From contig QKYT01000338.1 in the NCBI GenBank assembly GCA_003550305.1, positions 13,908 to 68,914 on the forward strand: a stretch of DNA of 55,007 nucleotides, read 5' to 3'. The notes beneath the pieces are model-generated. The model searched no databases. It saw only the letters and a program-made list of their open reading frames with translations, and was not told the DNA's origin. Shown here one piece after another: positions 46,189 to 55,007 of this stretch. The position numbers and the translations under genes are program-made. This DNA is from Glomus cerebriforme. Its lineage: Eukaryota > Glomeromycota > Glomeromycetes > Glomerales > Glomeraceae. Position 1 is the first letter of the stretch. Each line of letters starts with the position of its first letter.

Positions 46189-47810
46189 ATTATACATAAT
46201 AAATTTTTCGTTTACATTTTATTATTCTCTCCGCCGAAATGGGGGCATTATTACATTATCAAGTACTTAATAATAGATGTTAAATAAGTCGTCAGACTAT
46301 TATTGTATTCACTTATTCTCAATAATATAGGCAATAAGTATTAATTAAGACTATTGAAAATTTTATGTTATAAGATGTAATCCAATGTATCAAGATCAAA
46401 AGATTGTTTATTAATTTAGGTACTAGTTTTCCTAAGTTAAATCTATACATTTAATAAATATCAAACACTTTTTTAGAGATTTTCTCTTAATATTATCATA
46501 AATTATAATCATTATTGTTTAAAATATCATTCGAACTGTTCAGTAATATTCTAACCCACCTAATAACTAATATATAATTTATACAAGTCAATTCATAAAA
46601 TACGTCCTAACTGCAAGAATATTTTAAATCTGAATTGAATTTTGAGAGGATTACTAATAATTTATTCATAATGGTTTATCGTAAGTAATCTAACGAAAAT
46701 TTTTATATTTGCAAAATGTTTTCATTTGTTAATTTAACGATTTCGCTTTGGCAGGTAATAAAATAACACCAATAAATCCAGCTTGCTTTATGCAAAGCTG
46801 TAGGACTGGTAAGTAAGTCATTTATTTTGCCTATTGACTCCGTTGCATCCAAAAGTAACATCATTCTCATAACTTGTAGGTTATTGATATATCTGATATA
46901 TCACTATTGTATATTATTAAACTTACGCTCGTCCGTTGAGTTTATTAAGAGATATGCTAATATTAATGGAAATGATGCTTACCAAAACTACAAATATGTG
47001 ATGGTTTTCGTCTTACAATTTTTTTTTTTTTATGATAATTTATACAACTATAATACATTTCTTTTTACCAAATCCAAATCCAATCACGGCATTTAAAATT
47101 TCCTAATTTTCTATTATAGAGGTTCCACACCGTAAAGTATTAGGGCTAATCAATGTACTGATAAAGCAATTGATGATTGAAGGAGGATTATTGGTTAATA
47201 TCCAAAAATTGTAAAATTCAAGAATTTTTTTTTACAATTCTGTAAGTATTTATTGCTTCGACCATATCCTCAATAACTGCTTTTCTAGAATCAGCAGCAC
47301 GTAAAGAAGATTGTAAAGTTTTGTTATTGAGCATTTTTTTGATTTTCTTCATAAGTTTTTTTATTTGATATTATTATTATTTTTAATGAGTTATATTTTA
47401 GCAATAATTTACTACGTCATTGCTACAAAAAAAAAATATTTGAGCTTGATACTTATTAAAATATGTTTTATAATGCTTGACAAATATTTGAAACAGTAAT
47501 TTTTAATAAAAAGATTTATTATGCAAAATAATTTTAAGAACAATTATAATTACAAATTAACATTTTGATACTTTCTAAATTATAAATAATGATAATTTAA
47601 ATAAATATATATGTTGTGCCTCTTGCGTCAACTGACGCGTCAGATAAATAATGCTAGTCAAACTTTCTTATGGCATTATAAAGATCAGCCCAAATGGGAC
47701 CCATAATTTAGGTCGATCAATCTGACATCTGATGTGCATATAAGTTAATTGATGTTAACTAGATATAATAATAAAGTTAATATAATTAGTTATAGTTTTA
47801 AAATAATTTA
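46189..47810. other. Intergenic region, little recognisable
   Basis: AT-rich spacer between the convergent ends of the Sel1-only gene and the double kinase. A 44-codon coding-like minus frame at 47218-47352 is listed separately. An open frame at 46827-47096 ends in T-run-driven residues and is not convincing. Confidence 0.5.
47218..47352 (-). CDS. Short coding-like ORF (44 aa), possibly a gene remnant
   Basis: It starts MKKIKKMLNNKTLQSSLRAA and continues DSRKAVIEDMVEAINTY, soluble and protein-like in composition unlike surrounding AT-rich frames. No exons could be linked to it. Family not recognised; it may be the surviving piece of a larger gene. Confidence 0.25.
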   Translation of the reverse strand: MKKIKKMLNNKTLQSSLRAADSRKAVIEDMVEAINTYRIVKKNS

Positions 47811-50800
47811 CTAAAAATTAAGAATTACAAACTTACTGCATTGTGTATTATAATCTCGTGTTTCCGAGATCATATTATTATTTTCCTTTGCAGATTCTTC
47901 TATTATAAAAATTAGTATATCTTATAACTTGATACTATAGAATTTTAACAAATCAATAATATTATTAAATACATGCATACCTTTTATTGATTTATTATAA
48001 ACACCAAAACCCATTACTTCAAATTCATCCAATACTTCATCGATAGTTGGCCGTTGTTCAGGTACTTGATTCCAACAATTTTTATATAGCTTTTCATATT
48101 CATCAGGAGTATCAGGAATTGTATCTTCCCGATTTCCAGTATTAATAGAAATAGCAAGTGAAATTATATTATGACTATCTTTAAATGGAGGATACCCACT
48201 AGAAATTTCCCACATTAGTACACCCAAACTATAAATATCTGAAGATTTAGTGTATGGAAATTTTTGATCCAAAATACGTTTTGGTTCCATATAAGCAATA
48301 ACACCAAAATTACCTATATGAACTGTTGAATTTTGAGAATTTTGAATTTTTGAAATACCAAAATCCGTGATTTTAGCATTATTTTCATGAATAACTATAT
48401 TCTTAGAATGCTAAAAGAATAAAATTGTTAAATAAACATAGTTAACCGTCAAAAATTATTATTAGGCAATAAACACTTACAAGATCTCTATGTAAAACAT
48501 TTTCATTATGTATATAATTTAATCCATCTGCAATTTGAAATGCTAATTTTTTCTTATCGTCCCAAGTTAAATTCTTAAAATTATTTTTGAGATAATTTTG
48601 AAGGTCACCATTGTTAGCATATTGCATTATAAGAAGATATTCATTTGTTTGATCTAAAAACAAAATTTATTAATAAATAATTAAATTAATAAAATAATAT
48701 TAATTAAATAAAATACATAAATTTACCAATACTAATGCCTAGGCAACGTACAATTCGATCACTATAATCAAGATGTAAATGTATTTTTAATTCATGAATA
48801 AATGCATCTAATAAACTATGTTTAATATCAACTGTATTAATTAATTTTTTACAAACAACAAAATTATTTGTTTTGGTCCAAAATGATTTTGCAATGTATC
48901 CAAATCCTCCTCTACGAAGTGGTACTGTATTTATTAATTCATTATAGGGTATTAATTTAACTCTTTCATATTTTAAAGCATTTTTAATCCATTCAGTTGC
49001 ATTTTCGCATTCCTTTCCTTCTGTTTTATTAATCCACCCAAATTCTTTATTATAATCTTCTTCAATAACATTTTCATCTTTATTTTCATTACCCATTGCT
49101 CTTGTATGCCAATAAATGGCTTTAGCATCATCTTTTTTAATACCAGTTCCACTTTTATAAAAAAGGCTAAGTTTATTTTGTGCATTAGTATATCCTTGTT
49201 TGGCCAATCTTTTAAACAGTTTAAATGCTTTAACCTCATCTTTTTCAACACCAGTTCCATTTTCATAACATAAACCCAAATTATACTGTGCATCTTTATG
49301 TTCATTTTCTGCTGCTTTCTGATACCAATAAAATGCTTTCGCTTCATCTTTTTCAACGCCAGTTCCATTTTTGTAACATAAACCCAAATTATACTGTGCA
49401 TCTTTATGTTCATTTTCTGCTGCTTTCTGATACCAATAAAATGCTTTTGCTTCATCTTCTTCAATGCCAGTACCATATTTATAACAATATCCAACAAAAC
49501 ATTGTGCTAATAGATGATCCTGTTCTGATGCACTAATAAATAAACTAAAAGCTTTCTTCAAGTTTTCAATTGTTCCAATTCCAAAATAATTAAAATATCC
49601 AAGTAAAAAAATGGAATCTGAATTATTTTGATTATTTAATAGCCAATTATAAATTTCTTGTAAATTTATATCATGATTATTAAAATAATCAAGAACATGC
49701 CGGTTTATTACATTCCATACTATTTCTTTATCATACTCCTTAAACATGAGATCAACTATTTCATTAACCATTATACTTAAATTCATCCTAGATGGAGTAC
49801 TTTCATTAATTTGTTCATTCGTTGATACTGTATTACTATTATATAATATTTCATTTGTATTCATATTATGAAAATTTTGAATCAGTTGTGATAATTCCCC
49901 TAATGAATTTTCAATCCTATTTGAAGCTAGATCTTCACTTTGAATATGATCAGTTATATCATTTTGTTGATTAATTGTTACAATATTTGAATTTGGAACA
50001 AATATTCTTAATCTTTTAACAACTTCATGCATAGACGGTCGATTATTTGGTTCCCTACTCCAACATTCTAATAATTAAAAATATGTATTTGATCAAATAA
50101 ATTTTTAATAAATAAATAATATATTGGAATAATATTTACCAGTATAAAGATTAGCATAATCATTAGGAGTACCAGGAACAATAGTTTCCCTCCAACCTTG
50201 TGCAATTTTATACATTAAGCATAAATCATATTCTTCTCCTTGAAATGGTGGGATTCCGCTTGATATTTCCCATAACAACACGCCAATGCTGTATATGTCA
50301 CTTTTCTCATTTAATGCAGTGAAATTCATTAAACTATTGGGATCAATATAAGGAACTGTACCACATAATATTGATGTGGAATCGGATGCTTCTTCAATCC
50401 TTTTTGATAAACCAAAGCCCGCCAACTTGATGGAATCTTGATGAACCAATACGTTACGGGAATTCTATAATAAATATAATAAAATGATTAATAAATTCAA
50501 TAATACTGTTTTATTATTTAATATAAATAAAAATTACCAAGTCATGGTGTACAATGTTTTCACCATGCAAATATGATACAGCACAAGCCAACTCATATGC
50601 CAAGTTGAATTTGTTATTCCAAGTAAGTCTTCTGAAATTTTTCTTTAAATAGTCTCGAAGAGTACCACCGTTAGCATATTCCATCACTAATAAATAATTT
50701 TTTGTTTGATAAATTTGATTTTCTAATAAAAAAAAATCATCATTTATTAGATTTATAAATAACAATTATTGATTATTATTAAATCTTTATTAATACCCAT

Positions 50801-51198
50801 CGTTGTAACTCCATAAAAGCGAATAATATTATCATGATAATCTACATCTTTATGAAGCATAATCTAAATTATGAACGTACAATAATTTAAAAAAATTAAA
50901 AGAATAAATATAAATATAAAGAATATGTAATAATAAATATTTATAAAATTACCTCACGAACAATCCTTTTTATAATAGCAGGGCCAAGATTAAAAAAAGA
51001 TTTCAATGCAAAATAATTTTCAAAATTGTTCCATTTTGCACGAAATACTTTTGCAAATGCTCCTGAACCAATTTCTTGAATATCAAGAAAATGTTCAAAT
51101 TCGTAATATTTAATATGTTTTTTATTGATAGCTTCTTCAATCCAACTAATTCCTTCATCTTCACTTTCAAAATTTTGCATTTCATTATTAATAGACAT
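47811..51198 (-). CDS. Double-kinase protein: pseudokinase - Sel1 repeats - kinase (about 951 aa)
   Basis: Exons (plus coordinates): 47811-47899, 47981-48410, 48481-48653, 48727-50067, 50140-50464, 50538-50722, 50797-50863, 50953-51198; 952 codons with the stop. Kinase 1 (about 40-300): GSGAFAKVF loop and Lys kept, but HRD is H163-H164-D165 and DFG is G182-F183-G184, so the metal-binding Asp is gone; probably inactive. Next are the family linker and about five Sel1 repeats (about 430-600), including two nearly identical 36-residue units. Kinase 2 (about 655-910) follows in the same exon without a stop: RRGGFG loop (659-664), VVCKK, HRD (776-778) with LHSKN783, DFG (795-797), NCWNQVPEQRP; complete. 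Its introns after GISIG and HRDL match family introns 2 and 3. The last exon rests on a GTATGC donor and a CTAAT...TAG acceptor; without that splice the frame ends at 47922. Confidence 0.85.
49267..49482 (-). repeat. 108-bp tandem duplication within the Sel1 region of the double kinase
   Basis: Two adjacent 108-bp units, almost identical at DNA level, encode YWYQKAAENEHKDAQYNLGL followed by CY-(K/E)-NGTGVEKDE. The spacing taaaccc to taaaccc (49271 to 49379) is exactly 108. A recent in-frame gain of one 36-residue Sel1 repeat. Confidence 0.85.
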
Positions 51199-51323
51199 GG
51201 TGGATGAATAAAATTATTTGACGGTAAATTTCAAAAAAAAAAAAAAAAAAAAAAATTTATCACCGTTAAAGTGGTACAAGATGTTAAAAATGGAAAAGTT
51301 AGTTTTTTTTTAAAAAAAAGCAT
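51199..51323 (-). promoter_or_regulatory. Conserved 5' flank of the double-kinase gene, shared with gene I
   Basis: Reading toward the ATG, the block aacttttccatttttaacat-cttgtaccactttaacggt (51262-51300) and the block caaataattttattcatcca-ccATG next to the start are nearly identical to those before gene I (54610-54755). A long A-run lies between them. Probably a shared promoter and 5' leader; no transcription start is known. Confidence 0.6.
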
Positions 51324-54300
51324 AACAAAAAAATTACTACACTATACTGCGGTTTATGATATGAATGAAATTATCTTGCAGTAAAACTAAAGAGTTAATA
51401 TCAAATGTATAACAAACCAATCATATGAAATCATGGGAATTATTATATCATGAATTAAGCTTCTAAAAGCAGTAGATATATATTATTTTCAGATTAATGT
51501 TGAAATAAAGTTTTTTATTATATAAAGGACCGCCAACAACGATTTTAATTATTTTCTAATTTTAATTACACGTCTTTTTTTAAAAAAAATAATCCACAAT
51601 TACTTTCTGAGAAAGTTAAAATTTGTATCATAAGATATCCAATCCAAAGATTATATTTACATTCTGATACTCTAATTAATTCTTATATATTTTTTATGCG
51701 TAAATTAAATTACAATTTTTTTTTTACTTTATTAAATAAAATAAGCTAATTATTTAGTTCAAAATTAATTTTTATACTAAAAAATTTTTTGTTTATTACG
51801 AACTGCCTAATTAATTTTGTAAAGTAGATAGTCACTCACTTTTATTATACTAAACTACCAAAAGTGGTTTACCTGTAAATTGAAACTTTGAATATCCATA
51901 TCTCAATAAGAAGCGTTCATCCCAAGAAACCAAACATTTTTGAAAATTCGTTATCGTTAAGACAGTGCTAAGACGCTAATACATTTTTTTAAAATAGCTA
52001 AACAATGTGAATTCGTGTAAAAAGAAGAATCAGGATATTTAGCTTGTTTCTTTATTCACGTATCATTAATATATATTGGAGGGGGATAGCATAGTTTTTC
52101 AGTAATTCTAAATAAATAATTATATGATTATTAAATAATCAGTTTATCAAATAAAATGGTTTCGTAAGATAAATTTTAGATTGATAAAATAGTTTATCAA
52201 CTCGAATTGTGCTTTTTGGAAATACCACTTTTTTATTCTTATTTAAAATTTTGTTTTTTATAAATAGAAATTGGTGAAAAAAAATGTCTTACGAAGTGTG
52301 TAACTCTTTATTTTATTTTACTAAAATATATCGACGATTTAGTTATATCATGATAAGTATTTTCTATTTTTGAGTTATTAGGAAAAATTGAAATCATTTT
52401 TATTTTATTTCAATTTTTTGAATTTATTTACTGCACATAAATTGATAGTTAACGTTATGATATTTTCAATGTAAATAAATACTTATATTTTGTGTGATGT
52501 GTAAAATAGGTATGTACTATAATTTAGACAATTTTGTGCGACGCGTAAAATATGAAATATGTAAATATGCAAATAAAACTAAATCTATAAAATATGATTA
52601 TACAATAATAAGCTAATTAATAAGTATATCTAAAACGTGTATTACAAGAAAATAAAAATAAGCCACATAAAGTTTATTTAATAGTCTAAATAAAAGTTTA
52701 TTTTATAAAATTTGCATGATCATTAAAGTCTTTAACTATAAATGTATAAATATTGATTATATAATAAATTCTTATGAAAAATCTTTTGTAAATTATACAA
52801 AAGATAATATACCACCCACTTTTCTTTGTTGTGAATTAAGATTTTTTTTTTCATTTTTATTATTTTTAACTAGAAATCCTTTTAAACTCCTTTTTTAACT
52901 TCCTTATACTGTATATGAGTTTTCCTTCCTCATAACAGACAAGGAAAATCAAGTCAGTTAGTTGAATCTCTCCTAATTGGCTGGCTAGAATTCCTCTTTG
53001 TTTCCTTGTATATTCCACTTTTATTACATTTATGAAAACTAACGAGATCATTTTATCGAAAGATTTTTAATGAGCAGCAAGAGAATAAAGGAAATAAGAA
53101 AAAATCTAAAAACAGAAATACAACTTTAAAACAGATGCAATAAAATGAGTAAATATATTACGAAAGATTAACCATGTATTTTTCCTTATTTTTCTCATAT
53201 TAATAAAGTATTAATAAGCTACGAAAAATTACTGTTAATAATACCAAATTTGAAGCTAAAGTTGTGCAGATTTAGGTTTTAAAATTGGAAATGAAACAGG
53301 TATAAGTACACCTTTTGGAGAATTTTCTATTAATTTCAGAAAATTATTTTCTTAAATAGAGGTTCATATTTATCTATTAAATTGAGATAGTATTTGAAAT
53401 TTAGCTTTTTTTTTTCTATTTTCATTCATTTTTCACATTTTTATCGCGCGGTCTTATTTGGCGATATTAAAAAACATTACTTCATATTTTATTTTATTAT
53501 AATAAATATTGATTATAATATTATAAAAAGCATTGGATTATATTATCTACCGAAATACAATAAAATTATTTAATACGATCCGGAAATACAGTTAAAGATT
53601 AAGGAAATGTACATTATCATAGGAAATGTCTTGAAGTCTTTGAAACTTTGAAAAAAAATGTGAGGATCACGATCAAATAATTGACAGTAATATATATTTA
53701 TTAAATAATACGACGTGAGCTTTGGCCATGAGCATTCTCATTGTCAATGATCTATGAAAAGATTGGATTCGCATAATAAAGTGCGCCAATTCTAAATATA
53801 TACCCTTAATATAATTCGTTTAGCGTGAGAATTTATATAAGAGTAAATAATATCTGAAATATGACAGCAGAAAATGTAATTTGGGTTTGGATAATATCCG
53901 GAAAACAAATATTTTATCAATTACAATATTTACAATATTTTGGGGACACCAGTAACGATCAAAAAAAATGTTTTCAATTGAAAATCTTTTGTTGATTCGT
54001 ATTGCGCAAAAAAGGAGGTGCGAGTATGACAATTTTTTTTATATTGAAAAAATTATGACTTTATTTACACTTTCAAATAATTCGGCCACTTCTTTTGAAA
54101 TTATTACCTCTTCATGATGCCCTTTAAGCTTATAGTCTTTTATAATTAATGAGTTTAAGAATAAGCTAATATGATTAGATAGTGTTAACGTCAAAAATAT
54201 GTAACTTTAATTATTAGTCAGACTATTAGAAATTGCGATCCTTGTGGACCGTATAAAACTAAAATTATAATTAAAAATTTTTGTTGACAATTCTTTATAT

Positions 54301-54609
54301 ATTAATAATTTTAACTACTGCATCTGACTATAAATTTAGGTTACATAAAATAATGTAAAGTTAGTTCTTGATAATATCTTTCACGATAGTTTCACGATCA
54401 TGTAGTGTAATCATATTCATGATTTGCAACATATGATTGGTCTGTTGCAAACATTCAAGAGCTTAATGAACTTGTGATATTTGGCAATGTTATCTCTTTG
54501 AGATTTGTTGCGAGGTAATTTCATTTATATCAAAAATCTCAGAAAGTTCTATTTTGAAGACTTTTTATTTTTATATCTGTTAATTTTAAAAGATTGGTTA
54601 AGGTCGATC
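51324..54609. other. Intergenic region between divergent genes, nothing recognised
   Basis: AT-rich throughout, with short spurious frames at 52716-52898, 52866-53051 and 53820-54032. I see no repeat family, RNA gene or kinase remnant. The stretch separates two head-to-head kinase genes that share their promoter-proximal sequence. Confidence 0.5.
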
Positions 54610-54755
54610 ATGCTTTTTTCTACTGTATTTTAAAAAAATCAACTTTTCCATTTTTAACAACTTGTACCACTTTAACGGTAACTATAAAACATTTATTTAT
54701 TTATTTATTTTTTTTTTTTTTGACATTTGCAGTCAAATAATTTTATTCATCCACC
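54610..54755 (+). promoter_or_regulatory. Conserved 5' flank of gene I
   Basis: Contains atgctttttt (54610), aacttttccatttttaacaa and cttgtaccactttaacggt (54641-54679), then a (ATTT)n and T-run, then caaataattttattcatcca directly before the ATG. The same blocks, in the same order, precede the double-kinase gene on the other strand. Confidence 0.6.
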
Positions 54756-55007
54756 ATGTCTAATAATAACGAAATGCAAAATTTTGAAAATGCAGATGAA
54801 TGGATTAATTGGATTGAAGAAGCTATCAATAAAAAACATATTAAATATTACGAATATGACCAATTTAATGATTTTCAAGAAATTGGTACAGGAGCATTCG
54901 GAAAAGTGTTTCGTGCAAGTTATAACAAAGCTGAAAATTATTTTGCATTGAAATCTTTTTTTAATCTTAATTCTGCCACTATAAAAGGGATTGTTCGCGA
55001 GGTAATT
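54756..55007 (+). CDS. Kinase-Sel1 family gene I, first exon only (cut by window end)
   Basis: Exon 1 spans 54756-55001 (246 nt, the family-typical length), followed by a gtaatt donor at 55002. The protein begins MSNNNEMQNFENADEWINWI and includes glycine loop GTGAFGKVFRASY and Lys in ALKSFFNL, ending IKGIVRE, so the N-lobe start is intact. The rest of the kinase and the expected Sel1 repeats lie outside the window. Its start region and 5' flank closely match the double-kinase gene, which runs in the opposite direction 3.6 kb away. Confidence 0.85.
   Translation, partial: MSNNNEMQNFENADEWINWIEEAINKKHIKYYEYDQFNDFQEIGTGAFGKVFRASYNKAENYFALKSFFNLNSATIKGIVREVI

Noticed and set aside
48973..49497. 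174-codon minus frame with repeated KMKxKHFIGIRKQQKMNIK
   Set aside because: It is the shifted frame of the duplicated Sel1 repeats in the double-kinase gene.

Overview
The window looks like nuclear DNA of an arbuscular mycorrhizal fungus of the Rhizophagus type. It is very AT-rich, uses the standard code, and its genes carry short AT-rich introns (mostly 70-110 bases) with GTA.. donors and TAG/CAG acceptors. The dominant gene family joins a tyrosine-kinase-like (TKL) protein kinase to Sel1 repeats, a combination known to be expanded in these fungi. The genus assignment is inference; no marker gene confirms it. Two ambiguous bases (n) occur at 294 and 16712.

Layout. 1-2848: AT-rich non-coding DNA. 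2849-5124 (+): intact five-exon kinase-Sel1 gene A. 5125-11898: non-coding, with a 182-bp hAT-like MITE, a near-perfect 156-bp foldback element, a GGCGAAAC-rich repeat block and an AT-rich tandem array. 11899-16087 (-): twelve-exon gene for a MIZ/SP-RING (PIAS/Siz/Zmiz-like) SUMO E3 ligase with polyQ tracts and a C-terminal SUMO-interacting motif. 16088-23280: non-coding, with a pogo-like MITE and a GC-richer repeat. 23282-23573 (+): Sel1 relic. 23986-26115 (-): kinase-Sel1 gene C, open throughout but lacking the glycine loop and carrying DFD for DFG. 27884-29296 (-): pseudogene D, cut at its 5' side by a pile of satellites and MITEs (29341-30651). 30944-32367 (+): broken primase of the archaeo-eukaryotic/UL52-like type. 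32370-37000: degenerate, unrecognised mobile-element-like sequence. 37815-38719: two retroposon-like insertions, one with a 15-bp target duplication. 39141-41551 (-): intact gene E. 42767-45000 (-): gene F, with HCD for HRD. 45277-46188 (+): a kinase-less Sel1 protein divergent from F. 47811-51198 (-): a double-kinase gene, pseudokinase-Sel1-kinase. 54756-end (+): first exon of kinase gene I, cut by the window edge.

The kinase-Sel1 genes share one exon plan. Exon 1 is usually 246 nt, exon 3 is always 185 nt, introns fall in phases 0,1,0,1, and intron 3 always splits the catalytic loop after HRDL. Between kinase and Sel1 there is a conserved linker ending in NNQNNSDSIFLLGYFNY. The members run from catalytically complete (A, E) through altered (F) to apparently dead (C, first domain of the double kinase), with stand-alone Sel1 and fused versions. 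The cluster therefore looks like a locus making active kinases, pseudokinases and adaptor-only relatives from one scaffold. I infer that these could work as a signalling or scaffolding network; no sequence here shows the partners.
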